Shown here piece after piece: positions 17,467 to 26,277 of a stretch of DNA of 64,000 nt; the first letter of the stretch is position 1, and the number at the start of each line of letters is the position of its first letter. The stretch is taken from NCBI GenBank assembly GCA_019694165.1, contig JAIBCL010000004.1, positions 124,001 through 188,000 on the forward strand, written 5' to 3'. The position numbers were made by a program, and so were the translations under genes. The notes beneath the pieces were generated by a model. It did not search any database. It saw nothing but the letters and a program-made list of their open reading frames with translations, and was not told where the DNA came from. The stretch is from Verrucomicrobiaceae bacterium (GTDB lineage Bacteria; Verrucomicrobiota; Verrucomicrobiia; Verrucomicrobiales; Verrucomicrobiaceae).

Positions 17467-19835
17467 GACGTGTGGCCGCTGGATGTGTTCACAACGGTGG
17501 ATACAAAGGCCTGCGCCGGCTTTTCGTGACAGGGGATGACGATGTGGAAGCAAGTGCCCTCACCGAGCCGGCTGACGAAGGTGATGCGGCCGCCATGGAG
17601 ATCACAGCAGCGCTTGGTGATCACGAGTCCGAGGCCGGTACCCTTGATCTTCCCCACATTCTCGGCGCGGTGGAATGCCTCGAAAATGCGGGCTTGGTCC
17701 GCCTCGGGAATGCCGATGCCCTGGTCCTCGACCTCGAAGTGAGCCTCGTCACCCTCGCGCCAGACGCGCAAGGTGACCGGGGAGCCTTGCGGCGAGTACT
17801 TCGAAGCGTTGCCGAGCAGGTTCGCGAGCATGTGGCGGAGCAGTGTCTCGTCCAGGCAGGCGGGCTTCTCAAGTCCGGCGCCCGCTTCGACGCGGACGGG
17901 GTTCCGGCGCTCGGAGGCGGAGGTCATTTCATCAACCAGCCGAGTACAAAGCGCGACGGGATCGAGGTGCCGCGGGCGGCACGCCAGCGCGCTGCTGTCC
18001 AGCCGGCTGAGGACCAGCGCATCCTCCATCATGCAGGCCATGCGCCGCACGTTCTTGACGATGCTCTCGATGTGCTCTCCGCGCTGGCCGCTGCTGAGCC
18101 GGTCGTGATAGCGCTCCACGATCTCGGCGCTGGATCCGATGACGGCCAGCGGCGTGCGGAACTCGTGGGAGACGATGGAAACGAAGCGGCTCTTGAGCTG
18201 GCCGAGTTCCTTCTCGGCGCTCAAGGCGCGCTCGAGGTCCTGCCGGGTCCGGTCCAGTTCGTTGGTGCGTTCTTCGACCCGCTGCTCGAGTTCGCGGCGC
18301 AGAGCCTCGCGCATGACCACCTCGCGCTTCTGGAACATGACCTTCCGCTGCAGGGCGACGATCCAGCCGACGGCTCCGAGGAGCACGAGCGCCCCGGCGC
18401 CGATCCACGGGAGCATCCTGACCAGTTGCGCGTGCGCGGAAAGCCGCAGCACGCGCAGCTCGGCATCCGACGGCATGGCGATGGCGAATGGCTGCCGCGC
18501 GCCGGGCCGGCCTTCGACGACGAAGCCGGTCAGCTCCACCAGATAGCCGCGCTCGATGGACGGCTGCTCCTTCCCCGCAGACACGTAGATGTGCGCCGGA
18601 AAGGTGACGGGGCCGTCGCGCAGCTCCATGTCATGCCGCACGGCTTGAAGCACAGGCAGCGGGGAGCTTTTCATGCTCACCATCTCGGCGGTCAACCGCA
18701 CGAGGCGGTGAATGTCCGGGGTGGCCGCCAGGGCGGAGGCGGTGGTCGGTCTCGGCATGACGCTCACGGCACCGGACTTGACCACGAGCACCTGGGCGTT
18801 CTGCATCACGAGCGATCCATTCTCCAGCAGCGGCTCGCCCAGGACGGCAACCTCGTCGCCCACGGCCACGGCACGCGTCCGGCCGTCCGCCCACTGTACG
18901 GGCGCCATGTTCGGCATGATGCCGGGCTGGCCCCCCGAGCGCGGCAGCACGGGGAGCACGGCGACGCGCACCACGACGCCGTCGGACTCATACATCCAGC
19001 CTGCATCACGCTCCGAGCCGACGAAGTGCGCGGAGATCTTGACGCGCCGGTCATTGTCAGGCCGCTGTCCGTCGATCAAGTCCGCTGCCTTCATGAACGG
19101 ACGATCGAAGGGCCTGGTCGTTCCCTCGGAAAGCGTTTCGAGAAACTCCATCGAATGCGCCTGGAGGATGTTCTGCCCCTCCGGCCAGTTCACACCGCGG
19201 ACGCGTATGCGCGCCTCGAACCAGTCGGGGCGCACCGCGCCGGGCGGCGCTCCGTTCACGCGCACGCCGAAGGTGGAGGTGCCGTTCACCAGCAGGAAGG
19301 TGACGTAGCTGATGCCGGGCAAGACGTCGCGCACGTAGCCTTCGATCTCGACAAACTGACCGAAGAGCTTGTTCCGGTTCTGCGGCTCCAAAGGCAGTGA
19401 TTTCGGTTCCGGCAGCGGTGCCTCGCCGAGCGGCTCGACCTTCTCAGCCATCTCCACATATGGAGCGAAGATGCCGTAGCCGACGGCACCGGTGACGCGG
19501 ACTTTCTGCCCTGGCTGTACGATCATGCCATAACTGCCAGGCACCACCAGGGCGCCGCCCGTGGCATCCTGCACATAGAACCAGTGACGGGCCGGCTCCT
19601 GCAGAGTGACCACGCCCTCGACACACACGCGCATCGAGGTTGTGCTGACGGCTTCACGAGTGAGACCGAGAAGGTCGCGCACGGGCGTGATCTCCGGCGG
19701 CGGCCTGATCTTTTGCGTCTCGGCCGCCGCGTCCGGCCGGCCTTCCGCCGACGCGTCGGAATCAACGGACGACGCTGCAGCCGCGAAGAAAACGGATGTC
19801 AGGACGGCGAGGGTGATGATGGCGAACAGCCGCAT
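17463..19835 (-). CDS. sensor histidine kinase with large exported OB-fold-like sensor region
   Basis: 790 residues from MRLFAIITLAVLTSVFFAAA, a signal peptide. Residues 30-490 lie outside the membrane and look like serial OB-fold-like units (VCVEGVVTLQEPARHWFYVQDATG; GQFVEIEGYVRDVLPGISYVTF; DEVAVLGEPLLENGSLVMQNA; YLVELTGFVVEGR). One membrane helix follows (LPWIGAGALVLLGAVGWIVAL), then a coiled coil, a HisKA domain with SHEFRTPL near residue 555, and a HATPase domain with LLGNASKYS, DQGIGIPE and GTGLGL. No HAMP or PAS is seen. It overlaps the response regulator downstream. The ligand is unknown. Confidence 0.92.
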   Translation of the reverse strand: MRLFAIITLAVLTSVFFAAAASSVDSDASAEGRPDAAAETQKIRPPPEITPVRDLLGLTREAVSTTSMRVCVEGVVTLQEPARHWFYVQDATGGALVVPGSYGMIVQPGQKVRVTGAVGYGIFAPYVEMAEKVEPLGEAPLPEPKSLPLEPQNRNKLFGQFVEIEGYVRDVLPGISYVTFLLVNGTSTFGVRVNGAPPGAVRPDWFEARIRVRGVNWPEGQNILQAHSMEFLETLSEGTTRPFDRPFMKAADLIDGQRPDNDRRVKISAHFVGSERDAGWMYESDGVVVRVAVLPVLPRSGGQPGIMPNMAPVQWADGRTRAVAVGDEVAVLGEPLLENGSLVMQNAQVLVVKSGAVSVMPRPTTASALAATPDIHRLVRLTAEMVSMKSSPLPVLQAVRHDMELRDGPVTFPAHIYVSAGKEQPSIERGYLVELTGFVVEGRPGARQPFAIAMPSDAELRVLRLSAHAQLVRMLPWIGAGALVLLGAVGWIVALQRKVMFQKREVVMREALRRELEQRVEERTNELDRTRQDLERALSAEKELGQLKSRFVSIVSHEFRTPLAVIGSSAEIVERYHDRLSSGQRGEHIESIVKNVRRMACMMEDALVLSRLDSSALACRPRHLDPVALCTRLVDEMTSASERRNPVRVEAGAGLEKPACLDETLLRHMLANLLGNASKYSPQGSPVTLRVWREGDEAHFEVEDQGIGIPEADQARIFEAFHRAENVGKIKGTGLGLVITKRCCDLHGGRITFVSRLGEGTCFHIVIPCHEKPAQAFVSTVVNTSSGHTS

Positions 19836-20021
19836 ATCGGAGTATCCGGACGGATCGGAAAGCACGGAACAACTTTTTCATCACGGGGCACGACGGGCGC
19901 AGAAGTTGGATGCCGCACGGAGTTTCTCTGCATTCATCGCGGCTTGTGGTCTTGGTCGGCGCTTCCCTAGCATGTGTGAATTCAGACGGCGATACGCACA
20001 AAGACGCAACTTCCGACAAGG

Positions 20022-20423
20022 TTACGGCACCGCCCCGCTTGCCACGCGGCGCTGAATGTTGCGCCGCAGCCGCGCATCGATGGCGGCGATGAGTTCCGCC
20101 AGCGCCACGGGTTTCACGAGGTAATCGTCCGCGCCGTGGTTCATGCCCTGGCGGATCTGGCGGGTGTCACCCATGCCGGTCAGGAAGATGAACGGCGTGT
20201 CCAGAAGCGCCACATCCGACCGGATGGCGGCGAGCACATCGTAACCGCCCATTTCCGGCATCATCACATCACACACCACTACGTCCGGCCTGCGGGCACG
20301 GGCAAGGCCGGTGCCGGTGTTCCCATCGGCCGCTTGGATCACATCGTAGCCCTCCATGCGGAGTGCCGTGGCCAGGTTGGCACGGAGGGCGGGCTCGTCT
20401 TCGATCAGCAGGATGAGGCTCAT
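20022..20423 (-). CDS. single-domain response regulator (CheY-like)
   Basis: 133 residues from MSLILLIEDEPALRAN; the upstream in-frame ATGs give a basic, unlikely extension. Receiver residues are complete: EDE, the phospho-acceptor in VVCDVMMPEMGGYD, Thr in FLTGMGD and Lys in DYLVKPVA. There is no output domain. It resembles the receiver of the LuxR-type regulator at 16837-17466 (both contain GADDYLVKPV), suggesting duplication. It sits upstream of the kinase gene in the same direction, separated by 186 bp in which nothing clear is seen. It may be a phosphate sink or a second target of that kinase; this is inference. Confidence 0.93.
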   Translation of the reverse strand: MSLILLIEDEPALRANLATALRMEGYDVIQAADGNTGTGLARARRPDVVVCDVMMPEMGGYDVLAAIRSDVALLDTPFIFLTGMGDTRQIRQGMNHGADDYLVKPVALAELIAAIDARLRRNIQRRVASGAVP

Positions 20424-20560
20424 GGCGGCGGGAGGCTTCGGTTTCAAACGGAAGCGTCGGCCGCGATCATTCCACATCGCGCACACGCGCGCCATACCTC
20501 TCTGGAGGCATGAACCTCGTCAGTCCGGCGATGGCGGCTGGATCGCACGAGGCCGCACGC

Positions 20561-22477
20561 TCACGCCTTCTTCGGCGCGGCTGCCGGCGCGCCCTTCGGC
20601 CCTGGTGGGGGCGGCACTTCCTCCTGCGCCGCCGGAGGCTGCGGCGGCTGCGGCTTCGGTCTGCCGAGCAATTCATCGAGCCGTTCTTTGATCTTCTGGT
20701 TCGACGGATCAAGCTCGCGGGCTTTTTTCAAGCTCTCCAATGCCTTGTCCCGCTCGCCGAGCTTCTGGTAGGTCTGGCCGATGTGATCGATGATCTCCGC
20801 GTCATCGGCCCGCAGTTCCTTGATCATGTCCTTCGCGTGCAGCAGCTCGCGCAGAGCCGCGGTGTAGTCCCCTTTCTTGAAGTGAAGCCAGCCCAGGCTG
20901 TCGATGAAGGCCGCATTGGTCGGTTCGATCTCGATGGCCCTGCGGATCAGCGGCTCGGCCTTGTCGAGATTACGCCCTTGCTCGATCCACATGTAGCCGA
21001 GGTAGTTCATCGTGTTGGCGGCGAAGTCGGAACTTTCCTTCGGCGTGAGTTCGATGGACTTCTCCAGTTGCCTCGCCCCTTCGTCAAAACGTCCGGCGCG
21101 CTCCAGCGTGATGCCGTAGTGATAGTAGAACCTGAAGTTCAGCGGCTCCCCGGCCATCTCGGCGGCGGCCTTCTGCGCCTGGTCGAAATGAGACACGGCC
21201 TCGTCCCAGCGCTTCAGCACACGGCAGGCGATGCCGGCATAGACACGGAATTCCAGATGGTCCGGGTACAACGCCGTGGTGCGCCGCGAGAGCGCGATGA
21301 CACGCTCGAACGCCTGTGCCTGGATCATGAGCTGGGAGAGCTGGTCGTAGTCCTGCACATCACCTCCACCGCCCTGGATCGCGGCTTCGAGGTGCGTCAC
21401 CGCCTGCGCGTAGTCCTCCCGCTGCTGGCACACGCCGGCCAGGAGCTTGCGCTGCTCCACATCACCTGGATTCTCTTTGACGATGGCCTGGAGGGTCGCG
21501 TACGCCTGATCCCTCCTGCCGTCGGCCTCGTAAAGCCGGTAGAGCAGCTTGCGGCTCTGGCCGCTCTGATCCTCGGGCACGAGCTTCTCACACAGCGCCA
21601 GCGCCAGCGGAAGCTGGTTGGTAAGCAGGTAGTACTGCGCCACCTCCAGCTTCACCTGGGCCGCGGCAGGACCGCTGCCGGCATGACTCAGCGCCTTCTC
21701 GAAGAAAGGATTCACCCTGTCGCGATTCTGCTGTCGCAACTCCTGGTGCCCGGGCGGCCACACTTCCTGGGCCACACGGCCCAGCGCCAGCCAGAAGGCG
21801 GGATCGGTGCACGGCTGCTTCAAGCCATCGCCCAGCACCTTCGCGGCCTGGTCCCGCGTGGCCGCATCGAGGAGAAACAAGGCCACCGCCGACCGGTAAA
21901 CCGCCGCGTCCTGCGGAAAACGACGCAGCGCCTCGGCAATGGCATTGGCCGCATTGTCCTTCTCAAACGGATCGTCCGGCGCATAGGTCGCGAGGAAGCG
22001 CACCAGATTCAGATAGTGCTGCGCCGACGCCGGGTTCGTCTTGATGCTGTTGCGCAGGATGGAGACAGCTTCGTCCCGGCTGCCAAAGTTCATGGCCACC
22101 TCCGCAGTATGCGCCACGAGCGGGGCGTTCGAAGGATCCGCCTTGATCACTTCGCGGTAGTGAGCCAGGGCCTCACGCGACGTCCCGGCATCTTCGAGCT
22201 GCAGCGCCACGCAATAGTGCGCCAGCGCAGCGGCGCGCTGCCCTCCATCAGCCGTCAGAGCGAGGTCCGCCGCCGCACCATGCAGTGAGCCGAAGGACAG
22301 GTCGGCCACGGTCACCGCCCACAGACTGCCGGGCATCCATGTCACCAGCGCCACGGCGGCCCACATCACAAAACCCAGTTCCGCCACCGAACGCAAGGGC
22401 AGGACGGCTCGCGGGTTGCGACCGGACGAAACCGCTGCGATTCGGGAAAATCGACTCGCTTTGCGGAGGCAGATCAT
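20561..22477 (-). CDS. tetratricopeptide-repeat protein, membrane-anchored or exported
   Basis: 638 residues. A basic N-terminus precedes one hydrophobic segment (VMWAAVALVTWMPGSLWA), so the chain is probably exported or anchored. Helical repeats of about 34 residues fill the rest, clearest in the C-terminal part, for example NTMNYLGYMWIEQGRNLDKAEPLIRRAIEIEPTN split over two repeats and IIDHIGQTYQKLGERDKALE. The tail is Pro/Gly/Lys-rich (PKPQPPQPPAAQEEVPPP) and disordered. It has its own promoter-like sequence inside the preceding gene. Such proteins act as scaffolds; the specific partner is unknown. Confidence 0.88.
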   Translation of the reverse strand: MICLRKASRFSRIAAVSSGRNPRAVLPLRSVAELGFVMWAAVALVTWMPGSLWAVTVADLSFGSLHGAAADLALTADGGQRAAALAHYCVALQLEDAGTSREALAHYREVIKADPSNAPLVAHTAEVAMNFGSRDEAVSILRNSIKTNPASAQHYLNLVRFLATYAPDDPFEKDNAANAIAEALRRFPQDAAVYRSAVALFLLDAATRDQAAKVLGDGLKQPCTDPAFWLALGRVAQEVWPPGHQELRQQNRDRVNPFFEKALSHAGSGPAAAQVKLEVAQYYLLTNQLPLALALCEKLVPEDQSGQSRKLLYRLYEADGRRDQAYATLQAIVKENPGDVEQRKLLAGVCQQREDYAQAVTHLEAAIQGGGGDVQDYDQLSQLMIQAQAFERVIALSRRTTALYPDHLEFRVYAGIACRVLKRWDEAVSHFDQAQKAAAEMAGEPLNFRFYYHYGITLERAGRFDEGARQLEKSIELTPKESSDFAANTMNYLGYMWIEQGRNLDKAEPLIRRAIEIEPTNAAFIDSLGWLHFKKGDYTAALRELLHAKDMIKELRADDAEIIDHIGQTYQKLGERDKALESLKKARELDPSNQKIKERLDELLGRPKPQPPQPPAAQEEVPPPPGPKGAPAAAPKKA

Positions 22478-22483
22478 GCCGCG

Positions 22484-22512
22484 ACGCTAGGCGGCTAGGC
22501 CTTGTAGCGCAA
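22484..22512 (-). promoter_or_regulatory. putative promoter of the TPR gene
   Basis: On the minus strand, TTGCGC, a 17-nt spacer and TAGCGT. The -10 element ends 6 nt before the ATG of the TPR gene, which would give a leaderless mRNA. The -35 element lies inside the 3' end of the small basic protein gene. Confidence 0.4.
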
Positions 22513-22599
22513 ACGCTTCTTGTGCCGGTTGGCCCGCATGCGCTTGCGACGTTTGTGCCGGTTGATCTTCGATTTTCTCCGCTTCTTGAGCGATCCCAT
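22495..22599 (-). CDS. 34-residue AURKAIP1/COX24-domain (mS38-like) basic protein
   Basis: The peptide MGSLKKRRKSKINRHKRRKR plus 14 more residues ending RLRYKA is over half Lys, Arg and His. Its pattern (KKRRKSKINRHKRRKR followed by R-x-N-R-H-K-K-R) matches the AURKAIP1/COX24 domain, known from mitochondrial ribosomal protein mS38 and from tiny proteins in Bacteroidetes and PVC bacteria. It probably binds rRNA. It starts 32 bp after the hisG stop in the same direction. No strong Shine-Dalgarno sequence is seen before the ATG. Confidence 0.8.
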   Translation of the reverse strand: MGSLKKRRKSKINRHKRRKRMRANRHKKRLRYKA

Positions 22600-22631
22600 G
22601 GTTCTTGTCTTTCTGTTTCTGAACTCGCCGC

Positions 22632-23528
22632 CTAAACGACGATTTTGTTGAGCGGGTACTCCACGATGCCCTCGGCGCCGAGCGACTTGAGCTTCGGGAT
22701 GATCTCCCGTACGACGGCCTCGTCGATCACCGTCTCCACGGCCACCCAAGCCTGACTGGCCAGGGACGAGATGGTCGGCGAGCGTTGCGAGGGTAGGCAG
22801 TCGATTACTTTCTGCAACTGCTTTTCGGGCACGTTCATCTTGAGGCCCACCTTGTCCCGCGCATCGAGCGCGGCCTTGAGCAGCAGCACCAGCGTCTCCA
22901 TCTTGTGGCGCTTCCACTTGTCCGCCGCAGCGGCTTTTGAGGCGACGAACTGCGGGTAACTCTCCATGAGCGTGTCCACGATGCGCAGATTGTTCGCCCG
23001 CAGGGATGAGCCGGTCTCAGTGATGTCCACGATGGCGTCCACCAGCTCCGGCACCTTCACCTCCGTGGCACCCCAGCTGAACTCCACCTCGGCCTTGACC
23101 TTGTGCTTCGCCAGATAGCGCTTGGTCAGCCCCACGGCCTCGGTGGCGATGCGCCTGCCCTGCAAATCCTTCACCGACCTGATGGGGGAACTCTCCGGCA
23201 CCACCAGCACCCAGCGCGTGGGCTTCGAGGTGGCCTTGCTGTAGCGCAGGTCGCTGATCACCGTCACGTCCGCGCCGTTCTCCACGATCCAGTCCCGGCC
23301 CGTGATGCCGCAGTCGAGGAAGCCGTGGTCCACATACCTCCCGATCTCCTGCGCACGCAGCAGGCGGATCTCCAGCTCATCGTCGTCCACGCTGGGCCGG
23401 TAGGAGCGGGACGACACCACCACCGTGTATCCCGCACGCTTGAAAAGCTCCAGCGTCGGCTCCTGCAGGCTGCCCTTCGGCAGTCCGAGCCGGAGCACGT
23501 TTTTTGAGCTGGATTTCTTGGCTGGCAT
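22632..23528 (-). CDS. hisG: ATP phosphoribosyltransferase, long form
   Basis: 298 residues. It catalyses the first step of histidine synthesis, joining ATP and PRPP. Landmarks: [23 protein letters not shown] at the start, [13 protein letters not shown], the PRPP-binding region around [18 protein letters not shown], and a C-terminal ACT-like regulatory domain (about 215-298) with [12 protein letters not shown], which places it among the long, hexameric, histidine-inhibited enzymes that need no HisZ. No other his genes are nearby. Upstream on the coding strand a TAGAAT lies close to the ATG but has no convincing -35. Confidence 0.97.
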   Translation of the reverse strand: MPAKKSSSKNVLRLGLPKGSLQEPTLELFKRAGYTVVVSSRSYRPSVDDDELEIRLLRAQEIGRYVDHGFLDCGITGRDWIVENGADVTVISDLRYSKATSKPTRWVLVVPESSPIRSVKDLQGRRIATEAVGLTKRYLAKHKVKAEVEFSWGATEVKVPELVDAIVDITETGSSLRANNLRIVDTLMESYPQFVASKAAAADKWKRHKMETLVLLLKAALDARDKVGLKMNVPEKQLQKVIDCLPSQRSPTISSLASQAWVAVETVIDEAVVREIIPKLKSLGAEGIVEYPLNKIVV

Positions 23529-23707
23529 GGAAAAGGGGCGCGGATTCTAGCGGCGAATACCACATTGGCGAGGGAAAAAGTGTTCTGCCCGACGCGCGCG
23601 GCAGTCCTCGTCGGCGCGCATCATGGGAAACCGCGCCTGCAATCGCGAAGGGGCCGCTTTGCAGGCAACTGCGGTGCCGCGCGTTTCCAAATCGCCCATT
23701 TGCAGGC

Positions 23708-23736
23708 TTGCCACATGCGGGGGGATTCACTAGCCT
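23708..23736 (+). promoter_or_regulatory. putative promoter of the OFA-type transporter gene
   Basis: TTGCCA, a 17-nt spacer and TAGCCT. The ATG at 23744 is 7 nt beyond the -10 element, so transcription would start at or next to the start codon. No Shine-Dalgarno sequence is present. Confidence 0.5.
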
Positions 23737-23743
23737 CGCGCGC

Positions 23744-24976
23744 ATGTCAGCGGAAAACTCATCAATTCACGAGCACGCGAATCGCGGCTGGATCGTAACC
23801 TTCGCCGGACTCGGCATCAATCTCGCCCTCGGCGTGCTCTACACCTGGAGCATGTTCAAGGGGGCAATCGAGAAGGATTTCGGCTGGCCGAAGGCCGATC
23901 TGAACGGCCCGTATTCGCTCTGCTGCCTCGTGTTTGCCTTTGCCATGATCGTCGCCGGCCGCTGCCAGGACAAGATCGGCCCGCGGGCCACGGCATCCCT
24001 CGGCGGTGTCTTTGTGGCTGCGGGAATGATCCTGATCTCGACGACGACCAGCTATGCCGTTTGGATGGTGGGCTTCGGGCTGCTCGTCGGTCTCGGCCTG
24101 GGCTTCGGCTACTCGTCGGCCACTCCTCCGGCTTTGAAGTGGTTTCCACCGTCGAAGACGGGATTGATCGCCGGCCTTGTCGTCGCCGGCTTCGGACTGG
24201 CACCCGTTTACCTCGCGCCGACGAGTGAATATTTGCTCGGCCACTACGGCGTGCTGCGCTCGATGATGATCTTCGGAGTGGCGTTTCTCGTCATCGTGGT
24301 GGGCCTTGCGCAGTTGCTGATGAATCCTCCGCAGGGCTATGTCGCGGCAGGTTCCGTCCCGGGCGCGAAGCCGGCGGCGGCGGGATCGTCGCCTGCGGAG
24401 GCAGTGCGCACGCCGCAGTTTTGGATTCTCTGGCTCATATATCTTATCGGAGCCGGCGCGGGATTGATGGTCATCAGCAGCATCAGCGGCATGGCGAAGA
24501 AGAGCATGGGCGGCCAGGCGTTCGTGGCCGTGGCGGTGATGGCGGTGGGCAATGCGGGCGGGCGCGTGCTCGCCGGCGTGCTCTCCGACAAGATCGGCCG
24601 CCGCTGGACGCTGATGCTCGTGCTGGTGCTGCAGGCCGTGCTCATGTTTGCCGCCATCCCCGTCACCGGCTCCAAGGACACCGGCGCGCTGCTCATCGTG
24701 CTCGTCGCCGCGCTCATCGGCGCGAACTATGGCGCAAACCTCTCGCTCTTCCCTTCGTTCGCCAAAGACCTCTGGGGCCTTAAGAGCTTCGGCATGAACT
24801 ACGGCTTCCTTTTCACCGCTTGGGGCGTGGGCGGCTATATGCTCAGCCAGTTGCAGCAGAAGCTCACCGCAGCCAGCGGCGGCAGTTTTACCTCCTCCTT
24901 CCAGACCGCCGGCGGGCTGCTGCTTCTCGGTGCTGCACTCACCTTGCTGATCAAGCCCCGTCCGGTGGCTCACTGA
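23744..24976 (+). CDS. MFS transporter, OFA (oxalate/formate antiporter-like) family
   Basis: 410 residues from MSAENSSIHEHANRGW; the open frame extends upstream but that part has no membrane character. Twelve membrane helices are expected. The OFA hallmark is near the N-terminus (GLGINLALGVLYTWSMFKGAI), followed by the MFS loop 2-3 motif in GRCQDKIGPR and a repeat in the second half, GVLSDKIGRRW. The family exchanges small carboxylates; the substrate here cannot be read. The gene has its own promoter-like element. Confidence 0.92.
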   Translation: MSAENSSIHEHANRGWIVTFAGLGINLALGVLYTWSMFKGAIEKDFGWPKADLNGPYSLCCLVFAFAMIVAGRCQDKIGPRATASLGGVFVAAGMILISTTTSYAVWMVGFGLLVGLGLGFGYSSATPPALKWFPPSKTGLIAGLVVAGFGLAPVYLAPTSEYLLGHYGVLRSMMIFGVAFLVIVVGLAQLLMNPPQGYVAAGSVPGAKPAAAGSSPAEAVRTPQFWILWLIYLIGAGAGLMVISSISGMAKKSMGGQAFVAVAVMAVGNAGGRVLAGVLSDKIGRRWTLMLVLVLQAVLMFAAIPVTGSKDTGALLIVLVAALIGANYGANLSLFPSFAKDLWGLKSFGMNYGFLFTAWGVGGYMLSQLQQKLTAASGGSFTSSFQTAGGLLLLGAALTLLIKPRPVAH

Positions 24977-25002
24977 GCGCGGCATCGGTTCGCCACCGTT
25001 CT

Positions 25003-25021
25003 TGCCGGGGCCGTCCCGGCA
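25003..25021 (+). terminator. hairpin after the OFA transporter gene
   Basis: TGCCGGG-GCCGT-CCCGGCA is a perfect 7-bp stem 26 bp after the stop codon. No T tract follows, so intrinsic termination is uncertain. Confidence 0.35.
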
Positions 25022-25086
25022 GCGCTGGCGGCCCTTCGGCGGACCGGCGCGGATGATGCAAAGAGCGAACTTTTCGCAGGCTGCGC

Positions 25087-25115
25087 TTGCGGTTTGCCGC
25101 CTCATTTCCTAGTCT
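25087..25115 (+). promoter_or_regulatory. putative promoter of the isomerase gene
   Basis: TTGCGG, a 17-nt spacer and TAGTCT, 14 nt before the ATG at 25130. The predicted leader is under 10 nt. Confidence 0.5.
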
Positions 25116-25129
25116 CCCCTTCCCTGCTT

Positions 25130-26044
25130 ATGAAAATCGGATTCAATCTTCTCCTCTGGACCGGTCATGTGACCGAAGAAAACTTCCCCATCTTCCGCAA
25201 GCTCAAGAAAGTCGGCTACGACGGCGTGGAGATTCCCATCTTCGACACGAGCGATCCCGAACACTTCAAGAAGATCGGCGCGGCGCTGAAGAATGAAGGC
25301 CTCGAGTGCACGGCGGTGACGGTTTGCCCCGACGAAGCGCACAATGCGATCAGCCCCGATGAGAAGAATCGCCAGGGTGCGATCGATCATCTCAAGCGCG
25401 TGATCGAGTGCGGTCACAATGCGGGCGTGCAGACGCTCTGCGGTCCTTATTATCAGGTGCTCGGCCAGTTCACCGGCAAGTATCCGAGCGAGGACGAACT
25501 CAACCGCGCGGCCGAAGTGCATCGCGCCATCGCCGGTGTCGCGCAGCAGGCGGGCATCAAGAACGCAATCGAGGCGCTGAACCGCTTCGAGGCGCATCTG
25601 CTGAACACGATGGAGCAGGCTGCGAAGTACGTGAAGCGCGTCGGCCACCCGAACTTCGGCACGATGTACGACACCTTCCATGCGAACATCGAAGAGAAGG
25701 ATCCCGTCGCAGCCATCGAGACGGTGTACAAGTCCGGCAAGCTGAACCATGTGCACATTTCTGAAAATGATCGTGGCACGCCCGGTCGCGGCCACATCAA
25801 CATCCCGGCGGCGATCAAGAAGCTCAAGTCGCTCGGCTACGACGGCTGGCTGACGATCGAGGCCTTCGGCGGCGCGCTTCCGGACCTCGCCGCAGCCACT
25901 CGCGTGTGGCGCGATTTCTTCCCGAGCACGAAGCAGGTGTATGAAGAAGGCTACGCGCTCATCCGCAAAAGCTGGGGCAGCACAAAATCCGCGCCTGCGA
26001 AGGCAAAGAAGGCCGTGCCTGCGAAGAAGGCCAAAAAGAAGTGA
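25130..26044 (+). CDS. sugar phosphate isomerase/epimerase (TIM barrel)
   Basis: 304 residues from MKIGFNLLLWTGHVTEEN. It belongs to the AP-endonuclease-2/xylose-isomerase-like barrels, closest in pattern to D-tagatose 3-epimerase and hydroxypyruvate isomerase. The likely metal-binding residues are in IEALNRFE, MYDTFHAN, HVHISENDRGTPG and TIEAFGG. The substrate is not defined by the sequence. The last 20 residues are an unusual Lys/Ala-rich basic tail (TKSAPAKAKKAVPAKKAKKK) beyond the barrel. The Gfo/Idh/MocA oxidoreductase downstream fits a shared role in sugar or polyol catabolism. Confidence 0.9.
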   Translation: MKIGFNLLLWTGHVTEENFPIFRKLKKVGYDGVEIPIFDTSDPEHFKKIGAALKNEGLECTAVTVCPDEAHNAISPDEKNRQGAIDHLKRVIECGHNAGVQTLCGPYYQVLGQFTGKYPSEDELNRAAEVHRAIAGVAQQAGIKNAIEALNRFEAHLLNTMEQAAKYVKRVGHPNFGTMYDTFHANIEEKDPVAAIETVYKSGKLNHVHISENDRGTPGRGHINIPAAIKKLKSLGYDGWLTIEAFGGALPDLAAATRVWRDFFPSTKQVYEEGYALIRKSWGSTKSAPAKAKKAVPAKKAKKK

Positions 26045-26085
26045 CTGCGGCAGGCGTTCATTTGAACGAGACTTAAGCTCGCACG

Positions 26086-26277
26086 ATGACCATCAAATTC
26101 ACACACTGGCTGGAGCCCGACGGCAAGCATCTGGGATATCTCAATGATTTCCCGGAGCACTGGACGCAGGGCGAGAGCCTTGAGGATTTGAAGGAGCATC
26201 TGAAGGATCTCTACGCGCTCTTCTCGAAGGAAGAGCTGCCCGGCATCAAGCGCGTGGAGGAACTGGAGGTGGCATGA
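26086..26277 (+). CDS. hicB: HicB-like antitoxin, short form
   Basis: 63 residues. The sequence shows a reduced HicB partial-RNase-H-like fold: GYLNDFPEHWTQGESLEDLKEHLKDLYALF matches the family pattern in which a strand-forming segment is followed by a helix beginning G-x-S/T-x-x-E. There is no C-terminal DNA-binding domain, unlike many HicB proteins. Its stop overlaps the downstream hicA start by 4 bp. It should neutralise HicA by direct binding; autoregulation is doubtful without a DNA-binding part. Confidence 0.8.
   Translation: MTIKFTHWLEPDGKHLGYLNDFPEHWTQGESLEDLKEHLKDLYALFSKEELPGIKRVEELEVA

Noticed and set aside
19910..20092. 60-codon rightward frame between the kinase and receiver genes, with TTGTGG-N18-TAGCAT inside it
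   Set aside because: The peptide has no recognisable pattern, the frame runs into the antisense of the receiver gene, and the promoter-like element lies within the frame instead of before it.
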